Part shown: positions 34,301-43,700 of the stretch, in pieces
Position numbering within the stretch: the first letter of the stretch is position 1
Layout: every line of letters starts with the position of its first letter
Source of the DNA: Gonium pectorale
Lineage: Eukaryota; Chlorophyta; Chlorophyceae; Chlamydomonadales; Volvocaceae
DNA length: 46,850 nt
NCBI GenBank assembly: GCA_001584585.1
Contig: LSYV01000023.1
Span: 170,225 to 217,074, forward strand
Direction: 5' to 3'
The notes under the pieces: generated by a model
What the model was told of the DNA's origin: nothing
What the model saw: only the letters and a program-made list of their open reading frames with translations
Databases searched by the model: none
Program-made: the position numbers and the translations under genes

Positions 34301-35927
34301 ATCCGCTGCAGGTCTCCGAACGTCTCCAACAGCCGCATCCTGAGCAGCGAATGAATGGTGCTGCCTGGCGGAGTTACGGGGGGCGGGACGGGGCGTTGGC
34401 CGCCCGAGCAACGGATCGGCTACCCATCAGCTAGTGGGCGCGAAACGGGCGGCAGGAGGCGGGGCAGGGCAGGGCTTCAGAGGTGTGGGTGCGCCGTCTT
34501 TCCTCCACATCCCTGAGGGGAGGAAAGCCGGATCTCCCCAGACTAGGAACACCGTTCGGCGACGCCCATCAACGCGTTCCACGGACGATGCAACGGAGGT
34601 GAGTTGCTGGGCGCTGCCGACCACGTCGCAGCACTGCATCCAGCCCAGCCCAGCCAGACCCAAACCCAGCCCAAGCCAAACCCAGCCCAAGCCAAAACCA
34701 GCCCAACCCAAAACCAGCCCAAGCCAAACCCAGCCCAAGCCAACCCAGCCCATCCGCATGCATGTTTCGCGCCAGCGGCATGCCCTGCCCTGTGCGGCGC
34801 CCAAGGTTCCCTGCCTCTTTCCTGGGCCCGCCCTAGGGCCCGCTTGAATGAAGGGACGCCCCCAGGCGTAGCCCGCTCACGGTCCACTGTCTCGCCCTCC
34901 TGCGGCCCTACGGCCCCGCATCCACTGGCTGGGGCAGGTGACCGACCGGCGGGGCGGTGGGGCCTTCTCCCCACTCTCCCCATACGGTTTGGGCCCCACT
35001 ACCGACGATGCTATGCACTATCCGAGGCTTTCGCCGCACGGCGCAAACAAACCAGCTCACCACGGCAGGGGCGTCTACTACCCGGCCGCAGCGGCGCTCG
35101 TGCGCGTCCCGATTGGGGCGTAAAGTTGCCGAAAGAGGGCGCGACACCGCGACCAAAATGCCTCTCCCTTGAGTCAACCCATCACGGACACACAGAGGCA
35201 ACTTCACGATGATGGGGCAGAGGCTCTACGGGCACCAGCGGCGCCTGGGCCGTGGGCGGCGCCCACCGGCCACATGACCGCCCGTAAGCCGACACCCGCG
35301 CCCACCTCCCACGATGGTGGCCGCCAGGCCGGTCATAGCCACAACCGCCACCCGCCGGTTGTACTCCTCCGCGCCATCGTACATCTGCAGCAGCCTCTCG
35401 CGCAGGACCCTGAGCGTCGCCGACTTGCCCGTCCCCGCGCATCCCGTCAGGAACAAGTTGCCGCCCTGCAGGACCGCATCGATCGCCGCCTGCTGCTCAG
35501 GGGAAGGCACGAAGGCCGACTCCTCCGGCGGGGGAAGCGTGGTGTCCGGCGGGGGGGGCGGAGTGTTCGGCGGGGGCGGCGTGGTGTCCGGCAGGGGGGC
35601 CGTGGTGTCCGGCGGGGGCGGCGTGGTGTCCGGCGGAGGGGCCGGGGTGTCCGGCTCCTCGGCACGCTTTCGTGCAGCGGACGACCGCCTGGCGCGCGTT
35701 AGGCCCGAGGCCGAGCTCTGCCGACGCGTCACCAGGGCCGCCGCCAGGTCGCCACGCTGTCGCCGGGAGAAGGGGTGGGCTGGCGGGGCTGGTGATGGCG
35801 AAGCGAGCGCAACCCGGCGCTGCTGTCCATGACAACTGGAAACTCCTACACGTTGCGCATGTCCCGTCCTCCAGCTACCGAGCTGGCAAGGGGCCTGACA
35901 AAGGCCCAGCGAGAGCTGGCCCAACAT
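25391..35927 (-). CDS. PIF1-like DNA helicase, copy B
   Basis: Paralogue of copy A with the same 14-exon plan: 35927-35306, 34364-34285, 33855-33691, 33364-33285, 32879-32753, 32537-32490, 32245-32030, 31764-31501, 30772-30620, 30300-30122, 28432-28312, 27993-27931, 26470-26363, 25963-25391; 932 aa with exon 12 counted once. Most exons have the same length as in A; differences lie in exon 1 (Pro-Pro-Asp-Thr-Thr repeats), exons 5 and 8, and a last exon lacking about 140 linker residues. Walker A GCAGTGKS, IILDEAGML, GDFFQLAPI, ITVHKSQG and GMLYTALSRAR are all kept. The exon 11 donor reads GTGCAG|GCGAGT, a GC-AG intron, where copy A has GT. Exon 12 occurs twice (also 27402-27340) beside an assembly gap; both copies are 63 nt and in phase, so including both would duplicate 21 residues without a frameshift. 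The ATG at 35927 is shared with copy A. Confidence 0.9.
26961..27160 (+). repeat. Decamer minisatellite, 20 units
   Basis: Exactly twenty consecutive 10-bp units in intron 12 of helicase B. Unit variants are CCCCCAGGTG, TCCCCAGGTG and CCCCTAGGTG, with single units ending in GGTA or starting TCACC. The variants follow a partly regular order, indicating growth by multi-unit duplication. Copy A intron 12 has no such array. Confidence 0.97.
27214..27529. repeat. Left copy of a ~316-bp direct duplication around helicase B exon 12
   Basis: Near-identical to 27805-28119 (offset 591); by eye the only difference is one extra C at about 27497. It contains a full exon 12 (27402-27340) with both splice sites and ends exactly at the N gap. 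Confidence 0.9.
27530..27549. other. Assembly gap of 20 N
   Basis: Twenty undetermined bases separate the left duplicate from the foreign segment. The size is probably a placeholder rather than a measured length. Confidence 1.
27550..27804 (-). pseudogene. GAF-domain-like coding fragment next to the gap
   Basis: The minus strand reads openly through LPADWELLHKRGCSQFAAVG then CVAAGGELLGVLSLAS, a pattern (bulky residue, S-x-F-A-A-V, hydrophobic strand, G-x-L-x-G-V-L-x-L-A) like the GAF domains of algal signalling proteins. It has no relation to PIF1 helicases, has no counterpart in copy A, and sits between the N gap and the second duplicate. It is about 85 codons, without recognised ends. Likely a misplaced contig end, possibly a small insertion. 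GAF assignment is by eye only. Confidence 0.4.
27805..28119. repeat. Right copy of the ~315-bp direct duplication around helicase B exon 12
   Basis: Holds exon 12 at 27993-27931 and continues without interruption into the intron leading up to exon 11, so it is the copy whose context matches gene A. The left copy is joined to the exon 13 side. Confidence 0.9.
28845..29990. mobile_element. ~1.1-kb insertion in helicase B intron 10, candidate transposon remnant
   Basis: Intron 10 is 338 bp in copy A (17664-18001) and 1689 bp in copy B. Both flanks match A: about 28690-28840 with 17697-17840, and 30000-30121 with the donor side. The extra block has no match in A. It contains pyrimidine-rich tracts, a TATAAA-containing stretch near 29670, repeated GGGCAGACGGGC words near 29600, and no long protein-like frame. 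Terminal repeats or a target duplication could not be fixed by eye, so solo LTR, other element and copy-A deletion all remain open. Confidence 0.45.
34632..34757 (+). repeat. CCCAGCCCAAGCCAAA-type tandem repeat in helicase B intron 1
   Basis: About seven imperfect units of 15-16 bp alternating CCCAGCC and CAAGCCAAA/CAACCCAAAA. The array ends at CCCAGCCCATCCGCATGC, which in copy A (near 22430) follows a single partial unit, so the expansion happened in copy B. Confidence 0.9.
35535..35655 (-). repeat. Pro-Pro-Asp-Thr-Thr coding repeat in helicase B exon 1
   Basis: On the gene strand about seven units coding for variants of PPPPDTT (also PLPDTT and PPPPNTP) sit between the N-terminal region and the helicase core. 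Copy A has only a short PLPLPAEP at this place. The repeat keeps frame, so it lengthens a flexible linker without harming the motor. Confidence 0.85.
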
Positions 35928-37340
35928 CGCGCGTTGTCTCAACGGTCTACTCGAGCATAGCGTAACTTTAAACAGTTTATAGATATTTCAGTCATGATTT
36001 AAATCCCGTGCAACGGCGAGACATGGGCTCAAATAGCAGTTGTTTGGCTATCAGCGGCGACGAAACGCATTTGTGACTGACGCAGAGTCATTTGGTATTA
36101 TGCTGAGCGATATAGGAGCCGAGCCACTGCTCATTTGGACTCCCCAGCCTGCGCCCTAAGACGCGCCGGTGCTATGGCGCAGTTTTATGTTCCTGTTTGT
36201 ATGTTGCATTCTGTGCGTTTGTAGGAAATGAATACAGCTAGCCAGCCCTTCTCGTATTTTTCGACCCACGGGCCAGGCGGCACCACGATAGGGGAGTTTG
36301 GGGGTTGGGGAAAGGAGCAAAAGGTTGACCTTGAACGCACTGGCGTCCACATGAAAGCTCCCGTCCGGGGCACCACTCTTGCCTTCGGTTCGCCGGCTCC
36401 CGGAGGGTGTCGGCGTTCCGAGACGCAGGCAGCCGCCAGGTATTCGCGCCCTGGGCGTCGTTGTCCGTATTCGCTGGTGATGTCGGCTGGCGAGTTGGGG
36501 GGGGGGGGGCAAGCTTGCAAGGAGGTTTCATTCCAAATAGATGCCCGAGTAGCCTGGGAGACCGGGGGGCGCCCGAGCAGAGTCCTTTGGATGGCATTCT
36601 AGGAACCTCGAAGGCACGAACGTGACCGCTGTAAAAAAGAGAACCAGAAACGGGGAAGGCAGCCTCGCTGGTTTGGTACAAGGCACGGGCGGGCATCACG
36701 ACAAAAGGGAACGCAGAAACAGGGGTGGATACCTCAACGGTCATACAGACCCGAAGCTGCGACATTGTCAGGCGGGCGCTGGGTATAATGCATGGCGGGC
36801 GACGGAGACCAGCAGACGAGCCCGCCACAAGTCCTGCAAATGGTGAGGCAACGCGCATCCCCTCCCAGCCCTGGAGGCTCCAACTCGCTGTCATTCACAG
36901 ACTGTCTTGCTCACGCGCGACTTCATAATCTTTTTCCGGCAGCACGGACTCCGCCACCAGTCCACCGGCGGCCAGCGGTCACCAGACCCTCGTCGCCCAT
37001 GCGCCTGCCTACCTTGACTGCAGACACGTAAAATGGAGTGCTCAACGGTGGTACGTAAACCGTGGATCCGCATGGTTATGGAACCTGAGCTATACTCGCG
37101 CGCAGTCGCAACCATTCCACGGCAGCAACCTTCGCGGAAGCGTTTTGCAGTTGTTATCCGGCATGGGCAATGCGAGCCCCGAATGCGCTCGCCGTTCCAG
37201 ATGGGGACCGCTGCGTAGATTGCAGTCATTGCGACCTGGCTGTTTGCTGACTGCGGCGCCGCTGCCGGCAGTGGTGTCGGCGTTGCGGTGCTAGCGACGG
37301 TTGCGGCGTGCTGGTGCGGGCTCTAGTTCACATACGTACA
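35928..37340. other. 5' flank of helicase B
   Basis: No gene recognised. Positions 36118-36300 and 36830-37020 match the copy A upstream flank, supporting duplication of gene plus promoter as one unit. The first 150 bp upstream of the ATG are clearly AT-richer than the gene. A G10 run lies at about 36497-36508. Confidence 0.5.
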
Positions 37341-37346
37341 TACGTA

Positions 37347-37856
37347 GTTCTCGTAGCGGCGGCCCTCGCGGTGGGCCGCCCACCACTGCATCACGCGCGG
37401 GTCCATCTGCGGTGGGCGGTTGGCGCTTGTCAGAGCACTCGGCAGACGGTGGTTTGGCGGGTGCCGAGCCCGGCAAAAGCAATAGCAAGAGGCAAAATAG
37501 GCGCTCCTCAACGGATTCAGTCAGCGAAGGAGGTGGGCTGCGGGCATCCGGACAGCGAGCGGGGATGCGGCGCCGAGACGGCAGAACCGCCGCCCCCTTC
37601 CTAGGTACACACAAATCACCGCAACGTGTCCCCACCGCTGGGTGATGGCCCATTCACTACCCCTCCACCCCTGCTGAGCTCCTGTAATCCACGTGCGCTA
37701 CGCCTGCCCCGCGACACGCCCCCTCCCGACCACGGGAAATGCCGCAGGTTACCGGCTCACTCTCATCGAAAGGCCCCCTCTCGGCCCCCTCATCGCCCGC
37801 CGGTCCCCCCCCCCACAGGCCTGGCGGTGGCGCACCTTCTGGTAGGTGTCCCCCAG
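37347..37856 (-). pseudogene. Remnant of a third PIF1-like helicase copy (exons 13-14)
   Basis: Positions 37406-37347 (minus) encode MDPRVMQWWAAHREGRRYEN behind a preserved acceptor, matching the start of exon 14 of copies A and B, then run into TAC-rich sequence and a stop after about seven codons. Positions 37856-37836 keep the end of exon 13 (GDTYQK) and its donor, within intron-like sequence similar to B. No motor motifs are present. It is a truncated relic on the same strand and in the same order as A and B. Confidence 0.85.
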
Positions 37857-37869
37857 GGCGCGGCGTACC

Positions 37870-40705
37870 TGCGGAAACGGTATTTGTACCTCCTGCTCAA
37901 GTCTTGACGAGGACGTCACCCCAATATTCCGCAGGCACCTCCCGGCGCGAGCATCCGTCCGCAGGCTGGGTATGTCGGGTGGATGCGGCCCGCGTGGAAT
38001 AGTTTTTTCCTGTGAGATTGGCCCCTAGCCGATGCACGCACATCGCATACGGCCCGTACTCAGCGCACAGAGATGAGCAGTAAAGGAAACTGAGACAATT
38101 TTTTTAGAGCTGCGCAGTGTCCGCATGGTCTGTAGTCCATTTTTGGGCGGAGCCCCCGCCGCGAAGCGACATTGGGGGGGCGGAGCCCCCTGGGATTGGG
38201 TATGGTCTCCGTCCGCACCATACTCCATCCCACGCATAACCAATTAGTGCAGATTCATAATAGTAGTGTTCCTTATATGTGTGTATAATATCATGGTCGT
38301 TGATTAGCATTTGACGATGGTCAACGCGTCAATTGGCTGGTCAGCATTGGAAAGCTGCCCCACCCAAACAACATCAACTGCACCGGAAAAGGCCACGATC
38401 ATACCGTGATATATGCACATACCGCTGCTAGACGCCCGGTCTCTGAGTTCCTTGCTGGCGCTCACAGTTCTCGCCAACTCATGGTCCCGGCACGGTCACG
38501 ACTCAACCCGCCACAAGCCAAGCGGGGCTTCTCTAATGAACTTTGGTGCCCGCTTGCGAACAAACACTGGGGTTCATGACAGGTTGACACGGTTATGCCT
38601 CTCTGTCTCGCTCCCCTACCCCTTATCAGGGCGGGTGCGTGCGGGTGCGGGGCATGTCAATCCGGTTGCCTCTGCCCATGCATCCGCCGCGGTACACATA
38701 TACGTTCCAACCCTTCATGACCTAAATCCCCGGTACGGTCTCACGGGGCTCCGCCGTTTTCCAAGCTTCAAGGAAGCTTTTCCCCTACTTGCTCATAATC
38801 CCACGGCCGCCTCGACTTTGACGAGGTCCACCAGGTGTTTCTCCGCCTAGCCATCTTGCAACTTCCAGGGCGAGGACAGGGCACGAACGCCTGCGCGCAC
38901 ACGCATGCGGCCCGGACCGTACACGGCCTATTCGCAAAGCACTGCAAGTACGGCCGGGATCTGTCCCCAATTCAGGAGCAGTTGACATGCAAGAGAGCTC
39001 GAGAGGCTTTCGTTCCACAGCATGAGCTCACAACCTATTAGTCACCAGTCGAGCGGCAGCAAGTAACGTATATTGGGTGGGGCTGAGCAGGGGCTGTGCA
39101 CGTTTGCCCGTACGCCATCTGAGCTGCCCTGCTGGCAGCGCGCTTGCTTCCGCTACTACTCTCTCCCTATCGAGGCTGCCATGGCGGCTGCGGAGAGGGC
39201 TGCGCGCCCCTGCGCGGCACACCGGGCACACCGCCCTGGTGCGTCAAGCAGTTCGCATCATCCTTATCATCCTAACCCGCTTCATCCAGCCAGCAAGCGC
39301 CATGTCATTGGCATTTGAACAGGGAAACCTGCACAGAAAGAGGGAGCAGGGAAAGAGGGAACAGGGCAGTCACGCGCGCCGGTGTCTGCATGCAAGTCTG
39401 AGGCTGCCCTTTCTTGGTTGCCAAGAGACGACTGATGCCTGTCCAGACTGTCGTGCGCATTCGCCGACACGAAGCTGTTGCTACTGTAGATACAGTCTAT
39501 GGCCCGGGGCTGTCATGGGCGTGGTGTTTCGGTACTCCCTGTTTTCAGTGTCGCGCTGATCTGAGTATGACCTTTATGAGGAGCGGCAGCAGGGGCGTGA
39601 GAGGCAGGTCACGTGGTCAACCTGGTAGGAGTCGTTGGGCAACCTGAGCTGTCGCAAAGCAGCAATATCGGGCGGGCGTGGGGCTGCAGGAAGGCAAGCG
39701 GACTGCATAACTCTCGACGTGGACACGGCTGGACGAGCAGCGGACGAGCAGCAATAGGAGAGGCCACGCACTGGCTGCTAAAATAGACTGACGAAAGTCC
39801 TGTGGATTCATACCCTATGGCTCCAGTGTTCGCAGCATTGAGCATCTCAACAATGAGCGACGACCTGACCGACATGGACGACACGAGCCAACATGGCCAG
39901 CCCCTGGAATGGCTAACATAATCACGGGCTTGCCTTCTTCCTCAGCTTTAGATTCCATGGATAAGTGCAAGAAAACGCTTTGTTTTTGCGGTTGGTTTTC
40001 TCTGTCAGTTGGATTTATAACCGGGAGCCGTCCATACATTTCGTGTGGTACTGGGAACACGGCACTCAGAACAATTGGGGAGTCTTGACTGCGGCCGCGC
40101 GGCTTACGTCAGGCACAACGAGCCGCGCGTTTACAAACAACAAACAAACTAATTAAACTCTCAATGTGCCAATTTCCACAACAGTAAAAGCTTGATTAGC
40201 AGGCTGTAAAGGCGAGCCGAGCTCTATCGACTGAGTGGCGACCAGGGTTCCAAGTACGGATAACGGGATCCTTGTCTGAAAGCATGAAGCCTGTGGCGAA
40301 GTACTGGTACTGCCAGCCGTTTCTTCTTCTGTCTTACACTTGGTCAAGATACTGAACGGCACAGCGTGCATGCTCCGCGGCCTGCGTTTTGCTTCTTATA
40401 GAGTACTATAGCGGATGCATGTGTCCAATTGAACCCAAAGCAGGCGTGTTTGGTGGCTCCAGCTCGGCCTGACCAGGCCACGCGTCCCTCCGCCCCATTT
40501 GGTGGCATAAACACAGCAAAATAAAGTGTATTAGCTCGTGGCAGAGTTGAAGAATGCTGCGCTCTGCTGCTGTAGTAGTGTTGCCTCTTTCTCACTCAGG
40601 CTGCTCCAGCCCGGCCTTATCCTTCTACTGGAATTGAACGTTCTTCGCGCAATGACCGCGCCAGCCAGCTGATCTCAGGAGAGTGTCCTCGTAAGGAACG
40701 GTCAG
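37870..40705. other. Intergenic between helicase remnant and TmcB-like gene
   Basis: Nearly 3 kb without a supported gene. Base composition is lower in GC than in the rest of the window, especially 38200-38420 and 39780-40150. A short repeat of GGGA(A/G)CAGGGAAA units lies at 39321-39367. The last few hundred bases should hold the promoter and 5' UTR of the TmcB-like gene. I saw no tRNA or other RNA gene. Confidence 0.5.
38141..38192 (+). repeat. GC-rich palindrome pair with GCGGAGC and GCGAAGC cores
   Basis: Two hairpins in about 50 bp: GGCGG/CCGCC around AGCCC, and GGGGGC/GCCCCC around GGA, with GCGAAGCG between. Palindromes of this make-up are known from volvocine organelle genomes. The surrounding sequence is AT-richer (38225-38310), and a poly-T run lies just upstream. 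Confidence 0.7.
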
Positions 40706-43700
40706 ATGCCTGCGTCCGTTAGTAGCCTGGGCTCATCAGGTGGTGGCGGCTCAAACTTGGACCTTGCGTAAGTGTGTAGCTTCCTGGTTGGAGTTACTGC
40801 GTGGGCCGCAACCCTGACCTGCACGCCTCCTCGATGCAGCGCAATTGCCCCCGGGGAGGATGGCGAAATTTTTGAAGATCGCACATGGCTTTATAAGCTC
40901 TTCAGCGTGAGTCCAAGTCTTGCGTGCACGGCAGCCCGTGCGCAACTCGGTCGCTGCCTCGCCAAGGGCGCCTATGGAATGGCCCCGTCCGGTCCGCTGC
41001 CGAAGAGCTGAAGTAGCTTGGCGATGTGGGCGGAGGATCGGAGGCGGCGCCTCTGGGGACGTGGTTGCCCTTCCACCATAAGTAATAATGGTCACATCCT
41101 CCCACCCCGCAGGTGCTCTACACCATAGGCAAGGAGAGACCGCTCACGGGCCCCAAGTACGCCTTTGTCCGTTTGTTTCTGAACAGCCTACAGCTCTGGC
41201 TGCTCACGGTGGGGCGCTCTGGCGGGCTGGGGCTCTGGGGCAGTGGGGCGCCTGTTTGGCGGGGGCAGCGCACAGCGGGCGCGGGCTGGCCCATGGATCG
41301 CGCAGGGTATCCACCTGGCCTGTTCGGCCGCCACCGCCTCCCGTGTCTTCCGCCGGCGGCGAGGCGCCACCGGCACATATACAACGGCGTTGCAAGGGCG
41401 GCGGCGCGGCCGGGAAGGAGAGGGACGGAGGGGCTGTCCTATGGGAGTTCTTATATTTCGGAAGGCTTCCGAAGGGAAGCCCGCCGGCGGTTCGGACTAA
41501 TGCCGCGGCGCGGAGGCGTTATGGCCGTGTGGTCGTCTTGAGTGGCGGCCGCCGATGGGGGGCCGTGCCGTGCCGTGGCCGTGCCCAACCTCGTCCGCCT
41601 ACACTGCGCCTGCGCCGGAGGGGAGCAACAAGGACGGGAGCTGAGCGGAGCGGGGGATGGGGTGGATGACCAACGTTGCCACCCGTTTCACAACTCTGCT
41701 AAGCGCCACGCTGTGGTCCAAGGGGGCGTACGGCGCTGAGGCAGGCTGCGCTTTAAGGGTCCGTGCTCGGCAGGTGCAGCAGTCGCCTTGCCGCAGGGCT
41801 TCGCATAAGCAGGACGTTTTCCTCCGCCTCAGGCCGAGCCACCATGGCACCCTCCCCCCTCCCCTCCACAGGTGGTTCCGCACTATGGATGGGACATCAA
41901 TGCGGACAGCTTGTAAGGACGGGGCGGCGCGGCGTGTGCCACGGGTGTACGGCATGTTTTTGGGATGCCGGGGCGCGGGGCCTGCCTGCTTGGACCAACA
42001 GCATCTCCCCTGCTTTCTCCGGGTCTTCCCTTGCCTCCCAAAACCCCGTCCGCACCCCACCCCCGTCCCCACCCATCCACCACCTCGCTCGCCCTCACCT
42101 CCCCTGCGTTTTACACCCCCGTCTCCCGTCCCCCGCACGCTGCCTGCTGCCTCCGCCCCTGCCTCCCTCGTGACCCGTTTACCTTCTTCACTGCCCCTCC
42201 CAGGATTTGGCGCGTCGTCTCCTTCCAGCGCCTAGGGGAGTTCCTGTCCACCAATGGCTACACATTTTACCTGGCGCTGCTGTACACGTTTGTGTCGCTG
42301 CTGGCCATCAGCGTGGCCCTGGCGACCTGGCTGGCGTACTGCCTCGCCAATAACCGCATACCGCACCCGCTCACCATGCACTGGCTGCGTTGGTACGGCG
42401 TGGTGTTCACGCAGGTACGACGGCGTACGACAAGGGGTGTGTGAGGAGCGGTGCTGGGCGGGGCGGACCACGAAGGGGAAGGCGGAGGGAGGGTGGTGGT
42501 GGTGGGGAGTGGCGGCGGTGGCGGTGGGGAGTGGGGGGATGGTGGGGCAGCCCCAGGGTGAATAATTGGGATGTCGTGCGGTTGGTGTAGGTTGGTGGAA
42601 GTCGGTTGGGCGGAAGGCATGCTGCAAATGGGTGTTCGGAAGGGGCGCGTGGGTCCGCGAGCGCGTGCGAGGGGGAGTCCTGGCGTGGTGCTCGGCATGG
42701 CGCCTCGATGACCCCACGGTACTGATTGATCCGCACATATCCTTAGGAGCCGAGGGTAGCAGTCAGCTCGAAGCAGTCGCACCTCCACATGCTCGTCTGC
42801 GGCCCAACTGGCACGTCGCAATCCATCTTCCTCCCACAGGTGTTGTACATCACATCGCTGACGCTGCTGCTGGTGGCGCTGGATTGCAACTACTTTGACG
42901 GTTAGTAACGCATAGCACGGCAACGGTTGGGCGGTAGCTTGGCCGGGTTGGGCCCAAGGTCCTTAAGCCGCGATGGCCCGCTGCCGGGGCCCGCTTGCCG
43001 AGACCCGCTGGCGTGGAGGTCCCCGGCAACACAGCGCCCGCCCGCACGCACCCCTTGTACTGAAATGGGAAGGGTCCCGCGGCCCGAGACGTCGGCCGTC
43101 CTGGTGTTGAAGGCATGGCGGAGGGCGGCCAGGGCGGGCGGCGCCTGGGAAGCGGCGGGCAGGGTAACGCCTGCAGGGGAGTCCTCCCCTGGGGCGCACA
43201 CATACACTTGTGGGGCTAGCAGAATCGTAGGCCCAGGGCAGTAGCCTCTAAATCTTAAGCTGGAGGAAATGGATCCACAGACCCAAGGCCGGATCCCAAG
43301 ACCCAAAGGTCGCCCTGCCGCTCGAAGAACCTGATGCGTCTGTCTTGCCGCGTTACGGGTTCCGGTTCCCTACTCCCCAGGGAGGCCACGGCACGCCTTG
43401 GTTGCAAGGATGGATCCTCCCCCTCTCCCACCGTGCACCCCACCCGTACCCCGCAGTGCCCAAGGGCGTCAAGTTTTTCAACTTCGTCTTTCCGCAAGAG
43501 TGTGAGCGCGACTGGGGTGGAACCGGGGCTGGGGGAGTGCAGTCGGGCCGAAGGGCGGGTGTGTGTGCTCGACATGATGTAGAAGATCTATTGTGTGACA
43601 GTGTGAGCGAGGCAGGCAAGCAGACAACGGAAAAAGAACCAAGCCGGCAGCCCATGTGTGTGCGTGTGGGATGCGCCTGGGTCAGCCGACCCGCCCATGG

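Noticed and set aside
15200..35927. Helitron or Helentron transposon, because PIF1-like helicases occur in these elements
   Set aside because: No HUH/Rep nuclease motif, no typical 5'-TC/CTRR-3' ends, and two genes with 14 matching introns each. The structure fits cellular genes duplicated in tandem.
41130..41540. Plus-strand frame through intron 3 of the TmcB-like gene
   Set aside because: After the hydrophobic exon 3 the frame turns into Arg/Gly/Ala-rich sequence, while a donor at 41209 joins in phase to VVPHYGWDI at 41872.
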